Shown here: piece after piece, positions 37,061 to 49,072 of the stretch | Position numbering within the stretch: the stretch's first letter is position 1 | Layout: each line of letters starts with the position of its first letter | The notes under the pieces: generated by a model | Databases searched by the model: none | Seen by the model: the letters and a program-made list of their open reading frames with translations, nothing else | Told to the model about the DNA's origin: nothing | Made by a program: the position numbers and the translations under genes | DNA from: Acanthacorydalis orientalis | Taxonomy: Eukaryota; Arthropoda; Insecta; Megaloptera; Corydalidae | Assembly (NCBI GenBank): GCA_034766995.1 | Contig: CM068315.1 | Coordinates: 41,573,818 to 41,637,817, forward strand | Reading direction: 5' to 3' | Length of the DNA stretch: 64,000 nt

Positions 37061-37790
37061 ATCAACGCATAACTATGCCATCACTTCTGATTTCTATTTC
37101 GATCGTTATCGCGCGCTACTTGCTCCCAATGTTACTGCTCTTATTATTTTATATATTCTATTGTTGTTCGTTTTTATTGTATCATTAAATATTGAGGTTA
37201 TGGTTTGTTTATGTACTTTGTAGTTTGTTTCTTTTGTCTCAATTGAAAGAGATATTATGTTATTATATGATTTGATAATAAGCGGAGTTTTAATGTTTTT
37301 CATGCGGATTTAAACGGCACTCGAGTATAATTATATGTTTGGCCAGGCCTGCTTCCAAGATTATATTACTATGAGATGTGTTAATTATACAACGTACGTG
37401 AATGTACATATATACTGTAATGAATATAGTTTTATATAAGTATATTTTTTATCTTTCAATGGTATCTTTTATTATAATTTTCTTTTATATACTCTTTTAT
37501 TAAATACCCTTTTATTTTGCAAGTAGCTATAATGTGTTTCTTAGAGTAGAATTAATTCAACGTTGTATTTAGTTTCAAATTAATAAAAGAAAGAAAAAAA
37601 ATGGGAAGGTATACGGTTGCCACTGACAATAAAATCGTGATATTAAATCAGAATGATTTAGATTAAACTAATCGACAGATTTTTAGAAGTCTTTCTAAAG
37701 CGCGAGAACCAGTTTTGGACAATGAGGGAATTTTTCTAATCTTTTAATGTAAAGAAAAAAAAGATTGTGAGGAAAGAGGATTGAGCAGTC
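37061..37790. other. Intergenic DNA
   Basis: No gene recognised. The first 250 bases are still of higher complexity than the rest. Confidence 0.35.
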
Positions 37791-37794
37791 TATA

Positions 37795-37990
37795 TACTGG
37801 AAAAGTGATACTCTGTGTCTGGTGGGATTGGCAGAGAATCATCCACTATGAGCTCTTTAACTCCAATCAAAAACCATCATTGTGGACATGTTTATGTTCC
37901 CAAAATCAACGATATGCAAGCAGCCATCAATGACAAATTGTAAGACTTGAGAAAAAGAAAGGGAATTGTATTTCTTCATGAAAATACCAG
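37795..37990 (+). pseudogene. Mariner transposase fragment
   Basis: One frame reads CVWWDWQRIIHYELFNSN, as in the region between the first and second catalytic Asp of mariner transposases. A later, shifted part reads RKGNCISS..KYQTAN, where KG..FLHDNAR would be expected. Frameshifts and missing ends mark it as a relic. It is not a copy of the 560-bp family, which lacks this region. Confidence 0.65.
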
Positions 37991-38025
37991 ACTGCAAATA
38001 TCTTTAGTTATTAGGTAGCAAGTGT

Positions 38026-38191
38026 CTTGATGGTCTTCATGCGTTTGGGCCAACTAAGTGTTTGTTCTCCACTGCTAGTTTCAGCACGTGTGCTATTTTC
38101 AGGAAGATGGAGACCTGAAGATAGTACACATGTCGAAACTAGCAGTGGAGAATAGAAACTCAGCTCATCCAAAAGGGATAAAAATCACCAG
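38026..38191. mobile_element. Hairpin element, family R (intact copy)
   Basis: Two arms of about 78 bp are reverse complements with roughly 75% identity; the inner 35 bases of each arm (TTCTCCACTGCTAGTTTC and its complement) are nearly perfect. The loop is about 10 bases (AAGATGGAGA). Non-coding. Related sequences lie at 30826-30945 and 9018-9100, so this is a dispersed fold-back element. Confidence 0.8.
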
Positions 38192-38347
38192 AATCACGTA
38201 TCGACATATAAAAAAACGTAAAATATATAATTATAACTTTAAAATAGTAATTGTTAGAAAATAATTGTTAGAAATTTTATAGTAAGGTAAGGTTATGTTC
38301 TGTTTAGTGCCACCATCCACATTCACCTGATCTTATATCTTCTAATC

Positions 38348-38603
38348 CAGAGCCGGATTTACATTAGGTACACCCCTGGGTCCACTAATCAAATACCTCC
38401 CTTCCTCCTCCAAACCAAATTCGAACTACAAAAATTTTAGATTTAATTTTTCATTTCACATTGGAGCTATCTGTAAATCGAAACTATCACTGAAAATAAG
38501 ATTTCCAGTTTTTCAAAATTTGTCGCCCATAAAAATTTTCCTTCCCTCAAAATTTGCCACCTAGGGCAGTGACCCATGTTGCCTCTGTCTAAATCCTACA
38601 TTG
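38348..38603. mobile_element. hAT-like MITE
   Basis: The left end CAGAGCCGGATTTACATTAG and the right end (reverse complement TAGGATTTAGACAGAGG) are inverted relatives, each followed inward by a TGGGTC block. CAG..GGATTTA termini with GCCCCTGGG-like subterminal sequence are typical of hAT MITEs. About 256 bp, non-coding. No clean 8-bp target duplication could be read. Confidence 0.6.
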
Positions 38604-38858
38604 TTCAAATTATTATCCGTTCCGATCGTTTCATAGTAGTTTATATTTAAATTAATATGAGAGATTCGAGGCCATCGATCACCATTTTGATACTTTTTTT
38701 ACAGAAAATCCGGTCGAATCTTTTCGAAAGGACTTATTATTAAGTGCTAAAGAATAAATCTCATTTTTCCTTAATAGACGAACGAACATTTTGATCAATT
38801 TGATATTTTAATGATAATAGTTTTTTAATTAACACAGCTATTTTTAAAAATGAATTAT
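38604..38858. other. Intergenic AT-rich DNA
   Basis: Nothing recognised. Confidence 0.4.
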
Positions 38859-38859
38859 T

Positions 38860-39100
38860 TTTCACTCTACATATCACAAACATTTTTTCTGATCAAAACA
38901 TATTTCTATACTTTGTTGTTTTCAAGATAATATTTCCATTCAAATACTCATGAAGAATGATCAATAATCATAATCAATCAATTATAAGCAATCATTTATT
39001 CAATATTTTTAAACAGAAAATGTTTTTGTAGTTTGTAGAGTAAAAAAAGAATTCAGACACAATGTCTGAACTGTAGTGTAACATTTTTTTTATTATAATA
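38860..39100. mobile_element. Palindromic MITE family P, both arms
   Basis: Left arm TTTTCACTCTACATATCACA and TTTTTTCTGATCAAAACAT; right arm ATTTATTCAATATTTTTAAA, AGTTTGTAGAGTAAAAAAAG and ACAATGTCTGAACTG. The arms are imperfect reverse complements around an AT-rich middle. Confidence 0.65.
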
Positions 39101-39755
39101 TTAACAATGTTGAAAATTGATTGAATAAAATGTCAACACAAATTAATTCTGGCATTTTTACAACTTTCAAGTGCAGATTTACTACCTTAAGTAAATAGTT
39201 TTCACTAATGATTAAATATTCCCAGAACAGTGGATTTGCTAATGTTTCTTATTATATATTTTGATTGCTTAAGTACATTTCGATGGTGATGCTACTATAA
39301 CAACACGTAGGTTAACCGAAAATGATGCGAATAAGCAATCAAAATAAATAATAAGTAATTATTACAAATTGGTTTTTGGAATATTCATTTATTTGTGAAA
39401 GTAAACTTAACCGCAGTGCTTAACTATAATTTTGTATTTCGTTCATTATTGTTTAAAGGACCATCGTTTTATTCAAGAATATAACTAAAATGTGATTACA
39501 TCAAAAATAATATTACAAATTTAATAAAATACGAAGAATATATGATATTTCTTTCAGTGAGTTAAAGACATTAGAACAGTCATACTCTGTAAAACTCATT
39601 CATTATAACCTGACATATTTTTCAACGATAATGTATAAGTAAAATATTTGAAGTATTACGAATGTATTATAATACAAATTCGATGAACCTGACCGACACT
39701 TTCTTTCACACATTCTTATTGACGATGCATATGATTAAAATAGTGTAAATTAGTA
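39101..39755. other. Intergenic AT-rich DNA
   Basis: No gene recognised. Around 39233-39360 two ATTTTGATTGCTTA-like blocks face each other as a loose inverted repeat. Confidence 0.35.
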
Positions 39756-39762
39756 AAAATTG

Positions 39763-39835
39763 ACGCGGACGTGGTCCAATGATTAGCACGTCGAACTGTG
39801 ACTAATGAGTCGAGTGATCAAACCCTCTTCAAGGT
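39763..39835 (+). repeat. tRNA-like sequence (SINE head or tRNA pseudogene)
   Basis: A GTGGTCCAATGATTAGCACG block resembles a D-arm/A-box, and GTGATCAAACCC, about 34 bases on, resembles a B box (GGTTCRANTCC). The acceptor stem does not pair, so it is not a working tRNA gene. A T-rich run follows at 39844. Confidence 0.4.
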
Positions 39836-40217
39836 ATATGTCAGTTTTTTTTTGTACCAAAAAAAAACGGTCACGACGCGCTGTAGACCAATCACCTGTT
39901 CACATAGATAAAACGTATAGCAGACTTCTAGACTAAGGCCTTATGTTTCTTATAAGGATTTCATATTATAAACTATACTATTAGATGGAAGTTTTATCTA
40001 ATTAATGGATTTTATAAATCTTTAAACAGTAATAAAAACTATTAAGTGTGAATTAAAACAATATGAAAATGTAATCTTTTTTATGTGCATGCTCGTGCAT
40101 TTTCATTTCTTATCTTATTGTATTTACATGTAATTAATTTATAATTTTTTTAATACTATGTACGTGATGAGTTAATTAATTTATTATTACTGAATTACCT
40201 TGATGCATATTTATAAG
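39836..40217. other. Intergenic AT-rich DNA
   Basis: No gene recognised. Could include the body of a SINE if the tRNA-like head is one. Confidence 0.35.
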
Positions 40218-40222
40218 TAAAG

Positions 40223-40281
<59 letters not shown>
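40218..40281. repeat. (TA)n microsatellite
   Basis: About 28 TA units with TACATA interruptions. Confidence 0.9.
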
Positions 40282-40299
40282 ACAATGTAATAAAAGAAG

Positions 40300-40955
40300 G
40301 TAGTTGTGTTGTGTATGAAAAGAGTAATAAAATTTTAATTTAAACTTATAGAAAATCAGACCATATGTCACAATAATTGAATGGTTGGAAGCTAAAGATT
40401 AGAGGATCAAGATAAATTGATTCAAATAAAGTAATAAGGGACATATTTTAGATGTATTGTAAATAGGAATAAAGATTTGACTTACATATTTAGAACTATT
40501 TACAATCAAACTAGGGCTCATGAACAACCTCTTTACTGGACACAAATGATTCAAACTGCTTGTGTCGGAGATTAATGAGAGCGTTTACATATCATACTAC
40601 ACTATAATATCTCCTAAAACAAGGGATGCTTTCGCAGGAATTTTGAAGCTTTACTAGTTAAACTACGAGATATAATTTTGTCGAGATGCAATGGAAAATT
40701 GTACCACCATTTAAAAATATATCCGGATACTACTATATTCAAGCAAAGCGCGTCATTAGTCTCATCGCTCGGGATTGTTCTACGAAGGATCCTAGGTCCT
40801 CAAAGACTTATTATTAAGACTCGGATCATGGGACACATGATATCATTCAATTCTAAAAGTATTGTCTTTTCATAGGCGTACAGTTCCGCATTCACTCACA
40901 TTACCAAGTGCTTTAAATATATACTTAATGATATTTCTTGACTGAAATTTAACTA
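40300..40955. other. Unrecognised sequence of moderate complexity
   Basis: More mixed composition than the flanks between about 40480 and 40900 (for example GGATCCTAGGTCCTC). A 65-codon plus-strand frame at 40678-40875 has no recognisable motif. Could be an old transposon. Confidence 0.25.
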
Positions 40956-41522
40956 TTATATTGGTAGGAAAATAATTGCGGTTTTTGTTTTCTTAATTCT
41001 AACTCAATTTTTTTTCTGTGAAAGTATCATTTCACCGTGTTCATGTTAATATCATTTTAAAGTGCATTTTTCGATCTGTACTTTGGTAAAATCGACTTTG
41101 GTTTTATTATTCATTTTGTTTCAAAATGGGTTATTGAATGAAAGATGGGAAAAAGCACAGAAGAGTAATTTTTTGTCTGAGTTCAAAATGGGCGGTAACG
41201 TAGCAGAAACTGCTCGTAAATTAAACGGTGCTTTTGGTGTGGGTACTGTTAAGGTAAGAACTATGCAATGGTGGATCCAAAAATTTGATGCTGGGGACGG
41301 GAACCTTGAAGGTGAAGAAGGTCGCGGGTATATTTTTTCAATTCGTAACGACCAACTTAAGGCGTTCGTTGAAACAGAACAACGCACAACAATTCGAGAG
41401 CTTGCACAAAAGTTAACTGTTAGTCATCCAACAGTTCTGAATCATTTAAAACAGCTAGGAAAATAAAATAATTGTAGATTATTTGAAGGTCATAAACTGC
41501 AATTATTTTCCTACCAACTTAA
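40956..41522 (+). mobile_element. Internally deleted mariner, 560-bp family (copy 4), best-preserved coding part
   Basis: TA on both sides. Left end TTATATTGGTAGGAAAATAA, right end TTTCCTACCAACTTAA. It holds an open frame for the complete transposase DNA-binding domain and nothing of the catalytic domain. Length 567 bp, against about 1.3 kb for an autonomous mariner. Confidence 0.92.
41062..41466 (+). pseudogene. Mariner transposase N-terminal DNA-binding domain, open for 134 codons
   Basis: The frame runs through FKMGGNVAETARKLNGAFG, TMQWWIQKFDAGDGNLEGEE and TIRELAQKLTVSHPTVLNHL, ending KQLGK and stop. These are the two helix-turn-helix units of a cecropia-like mariner transposase, with the GRP-type linker altered to RGY. 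The usual first ATG (after GAATGAAAG) is out of frame by a small shift, so translation would need the upstream ATG at 41062 or the internal ATG in FKMGG. No D,D34D residues. If expressed it could bind element ends without cutting; that is inference. Confidence 0.75.
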
Positions 41523-41524
41523 TA

Positions 41525-42548
41525 TTTCTGGGTAAATATTCATTAGAATCAGTGAAAATGAAATTCCGAACATTTTTATTGACAATTTTGGAGTAAAATG
41601 TTGTAATATTTTTACATTTATGTAGTATATACATTAATTATCTATTATTAATAATGTTTATATTAACGAATATTTATACCAGTATTCGAATGAAACTCAA
41701 TTAGAGTACAAGGATAAAATCTATTATCTACTATGACAATAATTTTAAAAAAATAAAACAGGCCATAGTCAACATTTCTTGAAAATAAATATATTTACCT
41801 TCCAAAAATTAATTATTTTTTCGCCCCGCAAACAACAAAGAAATTGTCTAAACACAAGTATTCAATAAATAATTAATGTTCATTCTGGAAACTGTATTGT
41901 ACTCTGAACATGTCATCATCACTAATTTTTAGAACAAATAACTTTAGTAAAATTTCTGTCATTGTAGCCAAGAGAATTCAGCCAACAGTCATTATTATTA
42001 ATTGATGTTGTAGATATATTTGAGGTTTCTATTTATTATTTGAAAATTACAAAAGGTTTCAGGATAAATTTAAATAAATTTATTTAATATCTAGTTGAAT
42101 TTTATTGGAATTATGAAAAACTAAAGGGAATATTTATATATTTCATATAATATTTATTTATCAAATTTAAATTATTACTTTATTCCGCTGAAGATACCGG
42201 GAAAAAATTTTTTATGAAAAATATATTCACAAACAAAATATTTGATCAATGAGAAGTTAAAGAAACATTTAATAATTTACTATACCTAGAGCGTAGAAGA
42301 TGAATTAATTAATATATAAAAATAGATATCCAAGTTAAAACTAACAATGTCCATATTAATTTACAGCTTACTTCTATTTTATTACTTAAATCAGAATCTC
42401 GTCGTATATTTCCAACAATTAGGATATTTAAACACATTATAGTTTTTTTTTAAAAAATTACATATTTTTTAAATTGTGTTTTGATATAAATTTGAACTAA
42501 ATAGATAAAAAAAGTCAACGTGTATAGTTAAAATGTTTATTTTTCACA
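41525..42548. other. Intergenic AT-rich DNA, possible family P arm
   Basis: No gene recognised. At about 41815-41900, TTTTTTCGCCCCGCAAACAA and TATTCAATAAATAATTAATG follow family P order loosely. Confidence 0.35.
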
Positions 42549-42550
42549 AA

Positions 42551-42845
42551 AAATTCTGACTGGCTAAATTCAGTTTCATAAATGAATATATTTTTTTAAT
42601 CGTATAAATCATAAAGACTTTTTCTGATCAAACATGTTCAATAAATGATAACTGATCATTTACGATTGTTGATTATGAAAAATTATTATTCTCAAAGCTC
42701 AGAATAGAGAAAAATCTTGAGATTTATCTACATCTTGGCAATTTGAGGACCTAAAATTACCAATAATTATTTACTGAACACTTTTGATCAGAAAACATTG
42801 TCATTTGTGGAGTGAAAAAATAATTCTTTTGTGAAGGTTTTTTGT
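42551..42845. mobile_element. Palindromic MITE family P, most complete copy
   Basis: Left arm TTCTGACTGGCTAAATTCAG, TTTTTCTGATCAAACATGTT and CAATAAATGATAACTGATCA; interior ATTCTCAAAGCTCAGAA; right arm TTACTGAACACTTTTGATCA, CATTTGTGGAGTGAAAAAA and TTTTGTGAAGGTTT. About 295 bp, non-coding, imperfectly self-complementary over its whole length. Confidence 0.7.
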
Positions 42846-43180
42846 CCATTGAATTTATGAATGAGTATTTGTTTCTTATAGCATCTGGAAATTTTCTTGA
42901 TGTTATGTAAAAAGAGTAGATTGAATACTATTTGAATACAGAGAATATTATCTAATCCAGAAAAAAATTACTTATGTTCAGATAATGCATGTGCTGTTTT
43001 TTTTACGATTGATTATCTAGTCGTATTACTCGATTTGAGCTTTATTCATTTACTCTTTTATTATCAATTTCTGATCTTAAGGAATTAGATATTTTTTGAT
43101 ACTTAATTATCAGTATATTTGAAATGTATTAATAATTTGTATAAACATTTTTGTACCAATATTTCTTGAAAACAATTAAA
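42846..43180. other. Intergenic AT-rich DNA
   Basis: Nothing recognised. Confidence 0.4.
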
Positions 43181-43182
43181 AT

Positions 43183-43184
<2 letters not shown>

Positions 43185-43229
<45 letters not shown>
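43185..43229. repeat. (TA)n microsatellite
   Basis: About 22 TA units. Confidence 0.95.
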
Positions 43230-43230
<1 letters not shown>

Positions 43231-44780
43231 AAATAAATAATAATTGAAATTAATTAATAAACTTACATAATTAATGAGTGTAAAAAAGTACGATTCCATA
43301 AATTATATAAAATAATCACTTAAAGTGTTAAATATGTCTTGAAAGAAAAAACCCACTAATGATTGTATATAAATGTTTTTAACGGCATTTAAAAAAAGTA
43401 CACATAAATATTCGATTCGCAAAAAGAATCCTGCACAAAATATGTAAAAAAAAGTATTTAATCTCTGTTTGTATACACTTTCATACACACACACACACAT
43501 TCACATAAAAACGAGTATGTACAACGTGCGACGACGTTACTAGCGAGTGATTTTTGACACAAACGACTTGTCTCGACTTTTCTGGGCAACTGACCCGATC
43601 TCGTGCCAATCGAGGGGCAATAATATTGTCCTGCTGATCACGATGAGTAATTCTTGCATACACTTACGTGCTAGTTGTGAAATCCTGTCTTCTGGTATGT
43701 ACACAGTTTCGGATTCAGTCTTTGTTCGCTTTTTTTTAGTTTGGTTGATGTCGTTTCTTTAGTTTTTTTTTCAGAACATTCCATTCCGTTTCAGATTTTT
43801 TCCTTTGTTGTTTATCGTATGATTTAGTTTTTTAAATTTATTTGCTTTTATTTAAGCTTTATTTCCTTATTACCCGCTTTTTTATTTTAAATTAAACATA
43901 CATTTTTTACACACATTTTATTACTTTGTTTTTAAATATCATCTTTTTATTTTTTTTGTTTTCAATATTGATTTTATTAAACTTTTTATCTCAAACAACA
44001 GTCATGTTCTTGATAAAAAAAATGTATAAAATATACTTGGTTTTAAATTTATTACAGTTTTATAAAAAAACCTACCAAAATGCTCATTTGACATTCATAG
44101 TTTTTTTTGTCAATATTTTCAAATATATATTAAAATAAATACTAAAGACCGTAACACTCATGAATGTTTAAGAACCTTAGGAATACATAAGTAGTATATA
44201 AATTTATATATATATATATACATTTATATAAAGATGATGGTATTGCAAATTAAATGCATATAAGCGATTATAAAAATATCCAATACTGAAATATGAACAT
44301 TTCGATCATATCTTGTTAATTGTGGAATATAATAATACAGCTTCTAAGTTTAAAATCTAGCTCTTAATATATTTTGTCCCTTTAAGATAACTGTCTTAAA
44401 TATTTCACTCATATCTTAAAAAAATAATTCAGTATATTAAAATATAATTCATAAATGTCGCATGTTAGACAAATTTTCTACACATTTAGTTAATATTAAT
44501 AAATAAACAAGAAATAGAAATGTAGATAAATTTAATAAATTTCAAATAGTTGACAGGATGAAAGTAATAGTCACGTTTTCTAAATAATAAATTAGTGTAT
44601 AAATAGTAATATAAAAAATAGCCAGAAAAAGAGAGAATTGTTAGTGATGCGTTAATGAAGTTTTTACTTAGATATAGCAATTGGCGACATAGAAGAAAGA
44701 GTCGATTTAAAAAAATAGATTTTTTTTGGAGTTTAGCTCTCTGAGGTTGTTAGAATTGCCATTGAAATACGGAAAAGTAA
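43230..44780. other. Intergenic DNA with one mixed-composition island
   Basis: AT-rich except about 43505-43700, which is GC-richer with several CG dinucleotides (ACGTGCGACGACG, GATCTCGTGCCAATCGAG). It contains no convincing exon. Might be regulatory. Confidence 0.3.
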
Positions 44781-44784
44781 CAAT

Positions 44785-44880
44785 TAAAAATGATCAATAA
44801 CGATTTATTGAACCTTTTTGCTATGTAGAATAAGAGAAAAATTCATTCTTGAAAAAGAGTTTATCTTTTTATTGATTTCT
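44785..44880 (+). repeat. Palindromic MITE family P, right arm
   Basis: AAAAATGATCAATAACGATT, TATTGAACCTTTTTGCT and AGAGAAAAATTCATTCTTG follow the family's right arm. Confidence 0.45.
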
Positions 44881-45059
44881 GTAAGTAGTTTATTTTTGTA
44901 ATTAAATTTGATGGAATTTAAGACTAATTTACAGTGATCATCGATGTATATTAATACCTGAAGAATTATTTCGATGTAAATAGAACTGTAAAAACATTTT
45001 CTATAATTTTTTAATACAAACATTTTTAGTCTTTTAGTTATATAACTTTTGTAGATGAA

Positions 45060-45640
45060 ATATATTAGATCCGGTTCTGGATTTATTAAATTAGATGCCC
45101 ACGCTTATGACGATGATAATCGAATAAAATAGTACCACTAGTCTCATCAGACCACTGAAATAGGTTAACTGTTCATTACTAATTGGGAAAAGTGCGTGTT
45201 TACCACAAAATTATCTCTGTTTTACCTCCCATTAACATACTTATTACGTCGAGAAAATCGACTGTGGTCAAGTTCAATGGTAGCACACAAGGTTGTACAC
45301 TACTGCCGTGCATTAGTCATACAATTTATGAAATAGGCATTTCCTTTGTTATGTCTAAACTAGCTAAGGTATTTATGTACATGTCATGTCACGCCGTTTT
45401 AACTAATCGTGTTATTTTCGTGAAAGTTATTCCAGTTTTGATAAGACACACATCTATCTGTATACCGGTATTAGATCTCGACGACGCGACGTTAATGAAA
45501 GTGTTGTTTGCATATATCATATGGTGATTTGAAGGAAAGAATGTTCTAGATTATTCATGAACGGACGACCGGTTCTGTAAAATCTGTTGATCACACGGAA
45601 TACACCACTTACATACTTTTGTTATGGAGATTGGTAATGA
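45060..45640. other. High-complexity island without a recognised gene
   Basis: Distinctly less AT-rich and free of simple repeats. A plus-strand frame of 114 codons spans 45183-45527 (begins MGKVRVYHKIISVLPP), but it has no recognisable domain or obvious splice sites. It could be a conserved non-coding element or an unrecognised small gene; the former is favoured. Confidence 0.3.
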
Positions 45641-45873
45641 TCAGTGTACGTGTTTATTTTAATGAGAATTTTATCTTTTTTTTTCCCATTTGTCATCATA
45701 ACGGACCGTTTATAAGAACACCTTTAAGTCATTTGAATAATTTAATAATGGTTTAATGAATAATAAAAACATGATACGTGATACAAATGTTCTGCGGTTT
45801 CTCTTAGTCATGAAATTCATAATAAATATTATTCTTTTCAATTATGTAACTATATTTGAAAAAATTAACAAAA

Positions 45874-45874
<1 letters not shown>

Positions 45875-45928
<54 letters not shown>
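45875..45928. repeat. (TA)n microsatellite, left flank of mariner
   Basis: About 26 TA units running straight into a mariner terminal repeat. Confidence 0.95.
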
Positions 45929-47362
<1,434 letters not shown>

Positions 47363-47379
47363 ATAATTAGACGTCGATT

Positions 47380-48285
47380 AATAATAAACGTATAAAATTT
47401 TCTTTACTTCTGTTTCGCTCACTGAAACGATTTTGTATTTTGTTGGCTCTGTACAATGTCTATAAATGAGATGCTGGTTCAAAAACAAGTTCTAAGTGTA
47501 GTACCATATAAGAAAAAAAGTGAACAGGAGACAAACAAAACATGATTATTAGAAATTCTTTTCGAAGCGAAAAAAAAAATTAAGAATGGAAACAAGAATC
47601 TTCTTTTTATTTCAAACCTATGCTCGATAATTGAAACAAAATCAATGCATGCACGCGAATATATTAAATTAAACTCGTTTCTTACATCTTACGTGACATC
47701 CATAAAAAACCCTCATCGCATTCGAATCGATAAATAAAATACCAGCGTTACGCATGTTGACGAAGTCATACTTAATGGAAATTCTGGCAACTAATTCTAT
47801 TGAGTCCATACTGCTATTCGACGAATACAAATGAAGCATTTGAAAAATGTGCGCAAGTGACGAGGAAAAAAAGATACGTTGATGAAATCTTATTAGCGGA
47901 CACCGGCCTAAATGTCGCGAAAAAAACCTGAGTCAATTTCCTTCTTACAATGTTCCTCAAACGGCGTCGTTGAATGATCGTCTCTTTAATATGTAAGGAA
48001 TAATAAATGGATTTTGACGCGTGGCGAGGTCAGTACGTTATTCATTCGATTACGCGAACACCTCTCGCGATCTAATCCGTGCAGAGAATCTGCTAGATCA
48101 TTGTTCGGTTCCGATATAACGTCTGCTAAGCTAGTGCACTGCAAAATGTTATTGATTTATTTCAATCTATTGATACATTCTATTTTTTTCAGTGAAATTA
48201 GTTTAACTAAGAAGGGTTGCTTATCTTTAAAATTGTGAATACAAACAAGTTAGAGTAAGTTCAATACATATCGATTTAGTACAAG
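47380..48285. other. Higher-complexity intergenic DNA
   Basis: Mixed composition with many CG dinucleotides between about 47640 and 48150 (for example GCGAACACCTCTCGCGATCT). A 74-codon plus frame at 48014-48238 has no recognisable motif. Candidate conserved non-coding DNA. Confidence 0.3.
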
Positions 48286-48290
48286 AAATA

Positions 48291-48854
48291 TTAGGTTGTC
48301 AGGAAAATAAATGTGGTTCTGTTTTCTGAAATTTAACCTTATTTTTTTCAATGAAAGTGTCATTTCATTGCATTCATGTTAATATCATTTTAAAGTGCAT
48401 TTTTCGGTCTGCATTTTGGTAACATCATCGTTGTTTTTATTATTAATTTTGCTTCAAATTGAGCTACTGAATTAAAGACTGAAAAGATGCAAGTAAGATC
48501 ATGTTTTTGTATGAGTTTAAAACGGGCGGTAAAGCAGCAGAAACTGTTCGTAAACTAAATAATGATTTTGGTGTGGGTACTGTTAAGGAACGTACGATAC
48601 AATGGTGGTACCAAAACATTCGTGCTGGGGACGAGATCCTTGAAAATTAAAAAGTTTGCAGGCATTCTTTTTCAGTTCATAACGACCAATTGAAGGTGTT
48701 GAATCAGAACAACACACAACAATTCGAAAGCTTGCACAAAACTTTAGCCATCCAACAATTCTGAACCACTTAAAATAGTTAGGAAAATCGGAAAAGAGAA
48801 AAATGTATATGAATTTAAAGGTCATAAACCGCAATTATTTTTCTGTCGACCTAA
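48291..48854 (+). mobile_element. Internally deleted mariner, 560-bp family (copy 5)
   Basis: TA on both sides. Left TTAGGTTGTCAGGAAAATAA, right TTTTCTGTCGACCTAA. Helix-turn-helix remains are readable: FKTGGKAAETVRKLNNDFG and GTVKERTIQWWYQNIRAGD, then stops, then a segment leading to the right inverted repeat. No catalytic domain. Confidence 0.9.
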
Positions 48855-48857
48855 TAC

Positions 48858-49072
48858 AAGTTCACAAAAGATTTTTTTCTAATTACACGAATCACCAAAA
48901 AATGTCTGATCCAAAATATTAAATAACTCTTTAACCTTTTTCGAATATTTTTATGCGTATTTCGATGATAAAGTGTTTTATTCTCAGAGCGTTAAGATAA
49001 AAAAAGTCATTTTTTGAACCTTATCATGCTGATAAAGTGAATTTATTCACAATGCCAGAACTATGAATGTAA
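48858..49072. repeat. Palindromic MITE family P copy beside a mariner
   Basis: Left TTCACAAAAGATTTTTTTCT and AATGTCTGATCC; interior ATTTCGATGATAAAGTGTTT and ATTCTCAGAGCGTTAAG; right GATAAAGTGAATTTATTCAC and AATGCCAGAACTATG. Confidence 0.6.

Noticed and set aside
39763..39835. Functional tRNA-His (a GTG triplet near an anticodon-like position)
   Set aside because: Acceptor and anticodon stems do not pair properly, so kept only as a tRNA-like repeat.
43481..43663. Minus-strand 60-codon frame as an exon
   Set aside because: No family resemblance and the tail is a CA-repeat translation; kept only as a mixed-composition island.
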